From: Ramlibacter alkalitolerans
GTDB lineage: Bacteria > Pseudomonadota > Gammaproteobacteria > Burkholderiales > Burkholderiaceae_C
Direction: 5' to 3'
NCBI RefSeq assembly: GCF_016722765.1
Contig: NZ_JAEQND010000007.1
Location: 248,001-312,000, forward strand
DNA length: 64,000 bases
This document shows positions 18,719 to 26,399 of this stretch, one piece after another; the first letter of the stretch is position 1, and the number at the start of each line of letters is the position of its first letter. The translations under genes were made by a program, and so were the position numbers. Under the pieces are notes generated by a model, which worked only from the letters and a program-made list of their open reading frames with translations, was not told the origin of the DNA and did not search any database.

Positions 18719-19579
18719 TCACTGCGCGGCGCGCAGGCGGGTGCCGGCCAGCTCCGGCTGCAGCACCAGGCGCTCCGGTGTCGTGTAGCAGAGGAAGCGG
18801 CGGTTGGTCGCGCGCCCGATCGCGCACAGGCCGATGCGCTCGGCGATCTCGTAGCCCATCTGCGTGATGCCGCTGCGCGAGACGACCACGGCCACGCCCA
18901 TCTGCGCCGACTTGATCACCATCTCGCTGGTGAGGCGCCCGGTGGTGTAGAACACCAGCGGCTCGTCGGCCGTCGGCGCGAGCGGCGCCTCCTGTTCGCG
19001 CAGCCACATCCAGCCGGCGATGGTGTCGATCGCGTTGTGGCGGCCGACATCCTCCACGAACAGCAGCATCTCCTCGCCGCGAAAGAGCGCGCAGCCGTGC
19101 ACCGAGCCGGCGGACTTGTACGTGCTTTCCTGCAGCCGGATCGCGTTCACGATGCCGTAAAGCTGCGCCTGCGTGATGCGCGCTTCGGGCAGCGGGGCGC
19201 TGTCGATTTCCTCCATCATGTGGCCGAACACGCTGCCCTGCCCGCAGCCGGTGGTGACCACGCGGTGCGCCGTGCGTTCCTCGATGCGTTCGATGCCCGC
19301 GTGGGTCTTGACGGCGGCGGCGTTCACCTCCCAGTCCACCGTCACCGATTCGATGGCATCCGGCGAGTCGACCAGGCGCTGGTTGCGCAGGTAGCCGAGC
19401 ACCAGCCATTCGGGATGCGCGCCCAGCGTCATGAGCGTGACCAGCTCGCGCCGGTCGACGTACAGCGTGAGGTCGCGCTCCGCGGGGATGGAGAGGCTCT
19501 CCTCCTCGCCGAATTCGTTGACGGTCCGCACGCTGCGCGTGAGCGGCGCGCGGGCTTCGGTGAGCACGGGGCGGGTCAT
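18719..19579 (-). CDS. fdhD: Formate dehydrogenase accessory sulfurtransferase FdhD
   Basis: 286 residues. FdhD transfers sulfur from IscS to the molybdenum or tungsten cofactor of formate dehydrogenase before insertion. Features: MTLGAHPEWLVLGYLRNQRL, then HRVVTTGCGQGSVFG, AGSVHGCALFRGEEMLLFVE, DVGRHNAIDTIAGW and FYTTGRLTSEMVIKSAQMGV. The sulfur-carrying loop has one cysteine (Cys112) where the E. coli protein has a CxxC pair; the second position is glycine. It is the last gene of the formate dehydrogenase region and follows a terminator-like hairpin, so it may have its own promoter. Confidence 0.95.
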   Translation of the reverse strand: MTRPVLTEARAPLTRSVRTVNEFGEEESLSIPAERDLTLYVDRRELVTLMTLGAHPEWLVLGYLRNQRLVDSPDAIESVTVDWEVNAAAVKTHAGIERIEERTAHRVVTTGCGQGSVFGHMMEEIDSAPLPEARITQAQLYGIVNAIRLQESTYKSAGSVHGCALFRGEEMLLFVEDVGRHNAIDTIAGWMWLREQEAPLAPTADEPLVFYTTGRLTSEMVIKSAQMGVAVVVSRSGITQMGYEIAERIGLCAIGRATNRRFLCYTTPERLVLQPELAGTRLRAAQ

Positions 19580-19595
19580 GGCCCGGAGGCTACCG

Positions 19596-19628
19596 CAAAC
19601 ACAAAGGCCAGCCGCGGGGGCTGGCCTT
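19596..19628 (-). terminator. Terminator-like hairpin after the fdh operon
   Basis: AAGGCCAGCC and GGCTGGCCTT form a 10-bp stem with a 5-base loop. Read on the minus strand it is followed by TTGTGTTT, only weakly U-rich. It lies 19 bases downstream of the last small gene of the fdh operon and before fdhD, which continues on the same strand. Confidence 0.55.
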
Positions 19629-19646
19629 GGAACCGTGGGCGCGCGT

Positions 19647-20234
19647 CTACTGCTTGGGCGTGCCGCCGGTCTTGCCGGAGGTCATGGTGCCCGACTCGGC
19701 CCGCACGCTCGGCGGGCTGGTCGCGGTGGCCGCGGGCGAATGGGCGCCCGAGGTTTCCAGCGGCTTCTGCTCCGGCGGGGCGTAGGCGAAGGGGCCCGGG
19801 TCGCCGCAAGGCGGGATGGTGACGGCGTTCGGCGCGGCGACGGTGGCGACCGGCGTGCTGCCACCCTGCGAGGCCGAAGCGGCCGTGGGGGTGGGCGGCT
19901 TGGCTGGCGCTGGCGCCGCCGCCGCCGTGGTCGTGGGTGCAGGCGTCGCGGTGGCGGCCGCCGGCGCCCCTGGTGCGGCGGCCGTCGGCGTCATCCCGGC
20001 GGCGCCCGGGGCGGCTGCAGTTGCTTGCTTCGGTTCCGGGTGGCTCGACTTGTACTTCGCGGCGATCTGGTTCTGCACCTGGCACAGCTTGAAGGCATCG
20101 ACCTTGCCCTGCCAGGCCGACTTTGCGGCGGCTTCCGCGGCCTTGGCCTTGGCGGCCTCGTCCGGGGCCGGCAGCTTGGCCAGGGCCGTGCCGGCCACGG
20201 CCAGCGCGATGGCGGTCATCGTCAGACGGATCAT
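19647..20234 (-). CDS. Small exported Ala/Pro-rich protein of the fdh operon
   Basis: 195 residues; no family recognised. A signal peptide (MIRLTMTAIALAVAGTALA) precedes a short helical part with a single cysteine (VDAFKLCQVQNQIAAKYKSS), then a long Ala/Pro/Thr-rich low-complexity stretch (about 65-150), then IPPCGDPGPFAYAPPEQKPL near the end. Only two cysteines are seen in the mature part, so a disulfide is possible. The start at 20234 has GAGGAGC-like sequence 9-14 bases upstream. It lies 14 bases downstream of fdhC on the same strand and is very probably part of its operon; a role in the periplasmic face of formate dehydrogenase is inference. Confidence 0.66.
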   Translation of the reverse strand: MIRLTMTAIALAVAGTALAKLPAPDEAAKAKAAEAAAKSAWQGKVDAFKLCQVQNQIAAKYKSSHPEPKQATAAAPGAAGMTPTAAAPGAPAAATATPAPTTTAAAAPAPAKPPTPTAASASQGGSTPVATVAAPNAVTIPPCGDPGPFAYAPPEQKPLETSGAHSPAATATSPPSVRAESGTMTSGKTGGTPKQ

Positions 20235-20248
20235 GTTGTTGTCGCTCC

Positions 20249-21514
20249 TCAGACTGTGCGCACGGTCTGCGTGTCGTCCACGACGACCAGCGGCTTGCTG
20301 CGCTGCACCGGGATCTTGCCGGCCCTGATGTCCTCGTACCAGTAGGCGTGGTGTTCCTGCGCCCAGGGTTCGTTGACGTAGCCGTGGCGCATGGCGGTGT
20401 AGGCGCCCTTGAAACCGACGGTACCGACGTAGATGTGCACGAACAGTACGACCAGCATCAGCGCGGCGGCGGTGGCGTGGACCATGTTGGTCACCTGCAT
20501 GGTCTGGCGGTCGTACAGCAGGTTGGGGATCAGCTTGTCCATCACCAGCCCGGAGCCGACGACGATCACGCCCAGCAGCAGCGTGCCGACCCAGAACACC
20601 ACCTTCTCCATCGCGTTGAAGCGGTGCGAGGGCAGTTCGTTGCCGCTCAGCAGCCCACCCAGCCGCAGCAGCCAGCGCAGGTCGCCCTTCTGCGGGAAGT
20701 TGTCCCGGATGAAGGTGACGATGATCACCGCCAGCGAGACGGCGAACAGCGGGCCGAAGAAGTTGTGCAGGTTCTTCAGGAGGTAGGTGAAATAGCCGAA
20801 CAGCGTGAGCCCGACCACCGGCAGCAGGAAGAACTTGCCGAACGCCATGATGATGCCGGAGATGCCGAGCACCACGAAGGCGATGGCGTTCACCCAGTGC
20901 GCCGCGCGTTCGAAGGGCGTGAAGCGCTCGATGCGCATCGGGCCGCTGTCCACCGTCGAATGGCCCAGGGGCCCCTTGACGAAGTAGAAGATCGCCAGCG
21001 CCACCGCCACGATCAGCAGCAGCGAGCCGCCGTAGGGAAGGATCCAGTTGTTGCGCGTCTCCCGCCAGGCCTGGCCGGCGGTGGTCATGCGCGAACCCGG
21101 GTACTGCACCGGCTCCTGGATCAGCACGCCCGCTTCCGGCGCCTGGCTCATGGGCAGGCTCGAGTAGCCCTGGCGGCCGGCCTGCACGCCGCGCCACATC
21201 GGCGCGTTGTTGCCTGGCTGGACGGCGTTGCGCTGGCCGTTGTTCTGCTCCATGTAGCCCGCTTCGGAGGAAGCGTCGCGCTTCACCTCGGGCTTCACGT
21301 CGAAGATGTTCTGGCCCTGGATGCCGGGGACGCCCGCGCCCTGGCCGGGCGGGATGTCGTCCGGCACCACCTTGTTCGCCGCCGGCGCACCGCCGCCCGG
21401 CGTCGCCGTGGAGCCGCTGCCGGCCGGCGTGGAGGTGGTGGACTGGGCGAGGGCGCCGCTGGCCAGCGCCAGCGTCAGCGCGCCCGCGGCGAGGACATCA
21501 AGGAACCTTGACAT
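20249..21514 (-). CDS. fdhC: Formate dehydrogenase gamma (cytochrome b) subunit
   Basis: 421 residues. This is the membrane cytochrome b556 that carries electrons from the Fe-S subunit to quinone. A signal peptide (RFLDVLAAGALTLALASGAL) is followed by about 110 residues of Gly/Pro/Gln-rich periplasmic sequence, then the membrane domain: FTPFERAAHWVNAIAFVVLG, LLKNLHNFFGPLFAVSLAVI and TNMVHATAAALMLVVLFVHI, which contain the heme-ligand histidines. It is longer than E. coli FdnI because of the N-terminal extension. Start ATG 21514 overlaps the upstream lipoprotein gene by 17 bases; an earlier in-frame ATG at 21700 would run through that gene and is rejected. Confidence 0.93.
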   Translation of the reverse strand: MSRFLDVLAAGALTLALASGALAQSTTSTPAGSGSTATPGGGAPAANKVVPDDIPPGQGAGVPGIQGQNIFDVKPEVKRDASSEAGYMEQNNGQRNAVQPGNNAPMWRGVQAGRQGYSSLPMSQAPEAGVLIQEPVQYPGSRMTTAGQAWRETRNNWILPYGGSLLLIVAVALAIFYFVKGPLGHSTVDSGPMRIERFTPFERAAHWVNAIAFVVLGISGIIMAFGKFFLLPVVGLTLFGYFTYLLKNLHNFFGPLFAVSLAVIIVTFIRDNFPQKGDLRWLLRLGGLLSGNELPSHRFNAMEKVVFWVGTLLLGVIVVGSGLVMDKLIPNLLYDRQTMQVTNMVHATAAALMLVVLFVHIYVGTVGFKGAYTAMRHGYVNEPWAQEHHAYWYEDIRAGKIPVQRSKPLVVVDDTQTVRTV

Positions 21515-21728
21515 AGTCGTTCTGCCCATTGACGGTGCGCGTCTTGAGTTGCTGCTCCCAGTTGGCGCGGTCGCCCGGCTTCCAACCCACGGCCGTGAAC
21601 GGCGGCTGCTTGTTGGTGCCGCTGAAGGGCGCGGTATCGCTCTTGATGCCGGAGGCGGTCTGCTCGCGCTCGGCGCAACCGGCCACGGCCAGCGCGGCAA
21701 GCGACAGGAGGAGGAAGGTTCTGGTCAC
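21498..21728 (-). CDS. Small lipoprotein inside the formate dehydrogenase operon
   Basis: 76 residues starting with GTG 21728. The N-terminus VTRTFLLLSLAALAVAGC is a lipoprotein signal with the lipobox AVAGC. The mature part is short: ASGIKSDTAPFSGTNKQPPF, then TAVGWKPGDRANWEQQLKTR. It overlaps fdhB by four bases and fdhC by 17 bases, so it is embedded between them and translationally coupled. I know of no assigned function. From its place between the electron-transfer subunits, a role in assembly or in anchoring the periplasmic part is plausible inference. Confidence 0.78.
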   Translation of the reverse strand: MTRTFLLLSLAALAVAGCAEREQTASGIKSDTAPFSGTNKQPPFTAVGWKPGDRANWEQQLKTRTVNGQNDYVKVP

Positions 21729-22342
21729 GACTTGGCTCCGTTCGGTTGGCCGGCCTGCTTGGAGCCGTAGGCGGTGCCCCAGCCCCACACTTCCGCGCCC
21801 TTGCCGCGCTTGAGCACGCGGTTGCGGAAGATGTCCGCCACCACGTCGCCGTCGCCGGCCAGCAGCGCCTTGGTCGAGCACATCTCGGCGCAGGCGGGCA
21901 GCTTGCCCTCGGCCAGCCGGTTGCGGCCGTACTTCTCGAACTCCGCCTGCGAGCCGTTGGCCTCGGGGCCGCCGGCGCAGAAGGTGCACTTGTCCATCTT
22001 GCCGCGCACGCCGAAGGTGCCGGCGGCCGGGAACTGCGGCGCGCCGAAGGGGCAGGCATAGCTGCAATAGCCGCAGCCGATGCAGGTGTCCTTGTCGTGC
22101 AGCACCACGCCTTCCTCGGAGCGGTAGAAGCAGTTGACCGGGCACACCGCCATGCAGGGCGCGTCGGAGCAGTGCATGCACGCCACCGAGATCGAACGCT
22201 CGCCCGGCACGCCGTCGTTCAAGGTGACCACGCGGCGGCGGTTGACGCCCCAGGGCACCTCGTGCTCGTTCTTGCAGGCCGTGACGCAGCTGTTGCACTC
22301 GATGCAACGCTCGGAGTCACAGATGAATTTCATTCTTGCCAT
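21725..22342 (-). CDS. fdhB: Formate dehydrogenase iron-sulfur (beta) subunit
   Basis: 205 residues with four [4Fe-4S] motifs: CIECNSCVTACKNEH, CMHCSDAPCMAVCPVNCF, CIGCGYCSYACPFGAPQF and the last pair in CTFCAGG with CAEMCSTKAL. It passes electrons from FdhA to the cytochrome b subunit. There is no signal peptide, so it is exported with FdhA by the TAT route. It lacks the C-terminal membrane helix of E. coli FdnH. It lies between fdhA and the small lipoprotein gene with 16 bases and a four-base overlap respectively. Confidence 0.95.
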   Translation of the reverse strand: MARMKFICDSERCIECNSCVTACKNEHEVPWGVNRRRVVTLNDGVPGERSISVACMHCSDAPCMAVCPVNCFYRSEEGVVLHDKDTCIGCGYCSYACPFGAPQFPAAGTFGVRGKMDKCTFCAGGPEANGSQAEFEKYGRNRLAEGKLPACAEMCSTKALLAGDGDVVADIFRNRVLKRGKGAEVWGWGTAYGSKQAGQPNGAKS

Positions 22343-22358
22343 CGTGGTCTCCTCGTCT

Positions 22359-25325
22359 TCACGCGCGCTGCACGTCGCAGATCGTCGTCTTGGTCTCTTG
22401 CATCATGGTGACGCTGTCGTAGCCGTAGGTGGTGGCGGTGTTCACCGCCTCGCCGCGGACCACGGGGGCTGCCCCGTTCGGGTAGTACGCCAGCATGTCG
22501 TTGCCCTGCCAGCGGCCGGCGAAGTGGAACGGCATCCACACCGTGTCGGGCCCGACGCGCTCCGTGACCAGCGCCATCACGTTCAGCTGCGCGCCCGTGG
22601 GCGTGCGCAGCCAGACGCGGTCGCCCTGCTTGATGCCGCGCGAAGTGGCCGTCTGCGGGTTGATCTCGACGAAGGCTTCCTGCTGCAGTTCGGCCAGCCA
22701 CGGGTTCGAACGCGTCTCGTCGCCACCGCCTTCGTATTCGGTCAGGCGGCCCGAGCTCAGGATCAGCGGGTACTTCTCGGGCAGCTTGTCGGCGATGTTC
22801 TTCTGCTGCAGCGACTTGTACAGCGTGGGCAGCCGCCAGAAGGCCTTCTTGTCGTCGTGCGTCGGGTACTTGGCGACCAGGTCCGGCCGCGTGCTGTAGA
22901 TCGGTTCCCGGTGCTGCGGGATCGGATCGGGGAAGTTCCACACCACCGCGCGCGCCTTGGCATTGCCGAACGGATACACGCCGTGGTTCTTCATCGCCAC
23001 CCGGATGAGGCCGCCGGAGAGGTCGGTCTTCCAGTTCTTGCCCTCGGCCGCGGCGCGTTCCGTCGGCGTGAGTTCATCCCACCACCCCAGCTTCTTGAAG
23101 AAGAGGTGGTCGATCTCGGGATAACCGGTCTGGATCTCGCTGCCGAGCGGCGCCGAGCCGTCCTCGGCCAGCAGGTTGACGCCGTCCTTCTCGACGCCGA
23201 AGTTGGCGCGGAAGCAGCCGCCGCCGTCCATCACGTGGCGCGAGGTCTGGTACAGGTTGGGCGAACCCGGGTGCTTGAGTTCAGGCGTCCCGTAGCAGGG
23301 CCACGGCAGGCCGTAGTAGTCGCCCTCGATGTCGTAGCCGGTGGTCGGGTCCTTGGCGCTGCCCTTGGCCTTGAGCGTCTTGACGTCGAATTGCCCCATC
23401 AGCTTCATGTGCGCCTTCAGGCGCTCGGGGCTCTGGCCCGTGTAGCCGATGGTCCAGTTGGACTTGTTGACTTCCCGCAGGATGTCTTCCGGCACGGGTT
23501 CGTCCATGCCCTTGACCTTCTGCATCTTGTAGTTCTTGACCAGTTCCTGCCCGAAGCCGAGCTTCTGCGCCAGCTGGTACATGATCATGTGGTCGGTGCG
23601 GCTTTCCCACAGCGGCTCGATCACCTTCTCGCGCCACTGCAGCGACCGGTTGGAGGCCGTCACCGAGCCGCTGGTCTCGAGCTGCGTGGCCGCCGGCAGC
23701 AGGTAGACCGCGCGGTTGGCGTTCAAGTCCTTCGGGTCGCCGGGCATGGCCGCCATGGCGGCGGTGGCGGACGGGTACGGGTCGACGACGACCAGCAGGT
23801 CCAGCTTGTCCATCGCGCGCTTCATTTCCAGGCCGCGCGTCTGCGAGTTCGGCGCATGGCCCCAGTAGACGACGCCGCGCAGGTTGGGATCCTGGTCGAT
23901 CAGCTCGTTCTTCTCCAGCACGCCGTCGATCCAGCGCGAGACGGTGATGCCCGGCTTGGTCATCATCGTCATGTTCTGGAAGCGGCCCTTGAGCCATTCG
24001 TAGTCGACGCCCCACACCGTGGCGTAGTGCTTCCACGCGCCTTCGGCGACGCCGTAGTAGCCGGGCAGCGAGTCGGGGTTGGGGCCGATGTCGGTGGCAC
24101 CCTGCACGTTGTCGTGGCCGCGGAAGATGTTGGCGCCGCCGCCCGGCACGCCGATGTTGCCCAGCGCCAGCTGCACGATGCAGGAGGCACGGACCATCGC
24201 GTTGCCGATGGAGTGCTGCGTCTGGCCCATGCACCACACGATGGTGGAAGGCCGGTTCATCGCCAGGGTCTGGGCGGCCTTGAAGACCTGCTCTTCCGGC
24301 ACGCCGCACGCTTCCATCACCTTGTCGGGCGTCCACTTGGCCAGCACGTCCTCGCGGACCTTGTCCATCCCGTAGACGCGGTCGTTGATGTACTTCTTGT
24401 CTTCCCAGCCGTTCTTGAAGATGTGGTGCAGGATGCCGAACAGCAGCGGGATGTCGCCGCCGGAGCGGAAGCGGATGTACTGGTCCGCCTTGGCGGCCGT
24501 GCGGGTGAAGCGCGGGTCGCACACGATCAGCTTGGTGCCGTTCTCCTTGGCATGCAGCATGTGCAGCATGGAGACCGGGTGCGCCTCGGCGGCGTTGGAG
24601 CCGATGTACAGGGCCGCCTTGCTGTTCTGCAGGTCGTTGTACGAGTTGGTCATCGCCCCGTAGCCCCAGGTGTTGGCGACGCCGGACACCGTGGTGGAGT
24701 GGCAGATGCGGGCCTGGTGGTCGCAGTTGTTGCTGCCCCAGAGGCTCACGAACTTGCGCATCAGGTACGACTGCTCGTTCGAGTGCTTGGACGAGCCGAT
24801 CCAGAACACGGACTCGGGGCCGCTGGCCTTGCGCAGGTCCTGCAGGCGGGCGCTGATCTCGTCGAGCGCCTGGTCCCAGGAGATGCGCTGGTACTTGCCG
24901 TTGACCAGCTTCATCGGGTAGCGCAGGCGGAACTCGCCGTGGCCATGCTCGCGGATGGCCGCACCCTTGGCGCAGTGGGCGCCGAGGTTGATCGGCGAGT
25001 CGAACACCGGCTCCTGGCGCACCCACACGCCGTTTTCCACCACTGCGTCGATGGCGCAGCCGACGGAGCAGTGGGTGCAGACGGTGCGCCGGACGACGAC
25101 GTTGCCGTCGCCGATCGCCGGGCCCTTGCCGTCCGCGGCCTTCGCCTTCTTCACCAGCGTGAGCGAGGAAGCGGCAATGCCCACCCCGACGCCGAGGCCG
25201 GACCGGCGCAGGAAGGCGCGGCGGTCCATCGTGGGCAGCGCCGAGGACAGGCCGCGCTGCAGGCTGTGCACGAACGGCGAGCGCGGGGCAGCCTGGGTGC
25301 CACCCGTCTTCTTGGTCAGCAACAT
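22359..25325 (-). CDS. fdhA: Formate dehydrogenase catalytic (alpha) subunit, cysteine type, TAT-exported
   Basis: 988 residues. It oxidises formate to CO2 at a Mo- or W-bis-pterin centre, probably in the periplasm. A TAT signal (DRRAFLRRSGLGVGVGIAAS, about 34-60) precedes the cluster motif with Cys83, Cys86, Cys90 and Cys118 (CTHCSVGC, then HCAKGAAIREHG). The active-site position is ARICHSTTV: Cys208-His209, so cysteine replaces the selenocysteine of E. coli FdnG and no UGA recoding is needed. Start ATG 25325 is 16 bases from the upstream small TAT gene. The C-terminal molydopterin-binding domain (NPWLAELQQEAFVEINPQTA) is complete. Confidence 0.96.
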   Translation of the reverse strand: MLLTKKTGGTQAAPRSPFVHSLQRGLSSALPTMDRRAFLRRSGLGVGVGIAASSLTLVKKAKAADGKGPAIGDGNVVVRRTVCTHCSVGCAIDAVVENGVWVRQEPVFDSPINLGAHCAKGAAIREHGHGEFRLRYPMKLVNGKYQRISWDQALDEISARLQDLRKASGPESVFWIGSSKHSNEQSYLMRKFVSLWGSNNCDHQARICHSTTVSGVANTWGYGAMTNSYNDLQNSKAALYIGSNAAEAHPVSMLHMLHAKENGTKLIVCDPRFTRTAAKADQYIRFRSGGDIPLLFGILHHIFKNGWEDKKYINDRVYGMDKVREDVLAKWTPDKVMEACGVPEEQVFKAAQTLAMNRPSTIVWCMGQTQHSIGNAMVRASCIVQLALGNIGVPGGGANIFRGHDNVQGATDIGPNPDSLPGYYGVAEGAWKHYATVWGVDYEWLKGRFQNMTMMTKPGITVSRWIDGVLEKNELIDQDPNLRGVVYWGHAPNSQTRGLEMKRAMDKLDLLVVVDPYPSATAAMAAMPGDPKDLNANRAVYLLPAATQLETSGSVTASNRSLQWREKVIEPLWESRTDHMIMYQLAQKLGFGQELVKNYKMQKVKGMDEPVPEDILREVNKSNWTIGYTGQSPERLKAHMKLMGQFDVKTLKAKGSAKDPTTGYDIEGDYYGLPWPCYGTPELKHPGSPNLYQTSRHVMDGGGCFRANFGVEKDGVNLLAEDGSAPLGSEIQTGYPEIDHLFFKKLGWWDELTPTERAAAEGKNWKTDLSGGLIRVAMKNHGVYPFGNAKARAVVWNFPDPIPQHREPIYSTRPDLVAKYPTHDDKKAFWRLPTLYKSLQQKNIADKLPEKYPLILSSGRLTEYEGGGDETRSNPWLAELQQEAFVEINPQTATSRGIKQGDRVWLRTPTGAQLNVMALVTERVGPDTVWMPFHFAGRWQGNDMLAYYPNGAAPVVRGEAVNTATTYGYDSVTMMQETKTTICDVQRA

Positions 25326-25341
25326 GGAACTCTCCAGCGAG

Positions 25342-25554
25342 TTAGACGAGCGTGGTCTTGTAGTAGCGCTTGACGTGTTCGGTCACGCGATAGCCACCGC
25401 CGGCTGCGGGCTTGGGCGGCTCCACTTCGGCGAGGGGCGTCTCCGCGAGGGGAGACTTGGGAAGCGTGACCACCGCTGCGGTCGCGGCGCCGGCAGCGGC
25501 GGCACCGAACATGAATCCGCGGCGAGATGGTTTCCTGGCCTGCGAGTCGGACAT
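25342..25554 (-). CDS. Formate dehydrogenase region TAT-target small protein
   Basis: 70 residues. The TAT motif SRRGFMFGAAAAGAATAAVV is followed by a short Pro/Lys-rich stretch and the conserved end GGGYRVTEHVKRYYKTTLV. This family always sits directly upstream of fdhA in epsilon- and beta-proteobacterial fdh operons and is probably a small exported subunit or assembly factor; the mechanism is unknown. It is the first gene after the putative operon promoter. The SD-like GGAG lies about eight bases before the ATG. Confidence 0.86.
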   Translation of the reverse strand: MSDSQARKPSRRGFMFGAAAAGAATAAVVTLPKSPLAETPLAEVEPPKPAAGGGYRVTEHVKRYYKTTLV

Positions 25555-25591
25555 GGTGTCTCCTTCAAGCTCTTATGAACTTCTCCTCTTA

Positions 25592-25620
25592 ACTGTAGTT
25601 GAGGGAAAACTTCACGGCAA
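25592..25620 (-). promoter_or_regulatory. Putative sigma-70 promoter of the fdh operon
   Basis: On the minus strand TTGCCG (25620-25615) and TACAGT (25597-25592) are separated by 17 bases, giving acceptable -35 and -10 boxes about 40 bases before the first fdh gene. The stretch is locally AT-rich. This is a pattern match only; other regulators of the fdh operon are not visible. Confidence 0.45.
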
Positions 25621-25781
25621 TTCGAAAACGAAGTTAAGCGTCAGGGAAAACGCCAAGCGCGCTGCGCGTGACAGGAGCCCGACAGGAAGCAATGTCGCCG
25701 AAAGACGTGCAGCACCGTGCCGCCCCGACCAGCGGGTGGAATAAAGCGCAAGCCGCAGGGAAAGTACTTAAGTCGAGAGCG

Positions 25782-26399
25782 CTACGACAACATGTCGAAG
25801 CCTTGCGCTTCGACATTCACGAACGCACGCGTGAAGTCGGCGAGCACCGCGTAGAACCGCGCGCGGGGATGCGCCGCGATGGCCTCGCACAGCTCGTTCA
25901 CCCAGGGCTGCAGGTGCGCGGTGAAGAACTCGCGCTGCCGAGTGAGGTTGGCCACCGCCACGTCGTCGCCTGCGATGAGGTAGCGCATCACCTCGAACTC
26001 GTAGCTGACGTGGTCCTCGGTTTCGGCGCTCGCCTCGTCGCGCCCGAGGCCGAGCTCGGCGAGCATGGCACGCAGCCGAACCAGCGGCTTGTCATTGAGG
26101 AAGCCGCTGATGTAGTGCGAGCCGAACAGGTAGACCTCGGGCTTGCCCACGCCGCCGAACAGCGCCTCGTATTCCTCGGCGATCGCCTCGGCCTCCTGCA
26201 CCCGCGCCGCGCCCACCAGCGCGCGCCAGGGCTCCTCGAGGAAGGCGCCCTGCGCCGGGGCCTCGGTGACCGCAAGCCGCAGCGCCTCCAGCAACGGCGG
26301 CGGGGGCGGCGCGTAGTACAGCTGCGCGAGCAGGCCGTAGATCTCGGCGCGCGCGGTTTCCTCGTCCAGCGCGCTGGTGGTGGGCAGGGATTCGCTCAT
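25782..26399 (-). CDS. TorD-family molecular chaperone
   Basis: 205 residues, all helical. The family signature is seen at AEIYGLLAQLYYAPPPPPLL, EEYEALFGGVGKPEVYLFGS and HVSYEFEVMRYLIAGDD. TorD-type chaperones bind TAT signals of molybdoenzymes and help cofactor insertion; the client here is most probably FdhA encoded downstream. The start ATG overlaps the TGA of the ferredoxin gene by four bases, so the two are coupled. A 227-base gap with the fdh promoter follows. Confidence 0.87.
   Translation of the reverse strand: MSESLPTTSALDEETARAEIYGLLAQLYYAPPPPPLLEALRLAVTEAPAQGAFLEEPWRALVGAARVQEAEAIAEEYEALFGGVGKPEVYLFGSHYISGFLNDKPLVRLRAMLAELGLGRDEASAETEDHVSYEFEVMRYLIAGDDVAVANLTRQREFFTAHLQPWVNELCEAIAAHPRARFYAVLADFTRAFVNVEAQGFDMLS

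Noticed and set aside
22359..25325. Selenocysteine codon in fdhA
   Set aside because: The position is an ordinary cysteine codon and the frame has no internal TGA.
22134..25373. Plus-strand open frame of 1079 codons opposite fdhA
   Set aside because: It mirrors a well-supported formate dehydrogenase gene; composition is that of an antisense shadow.
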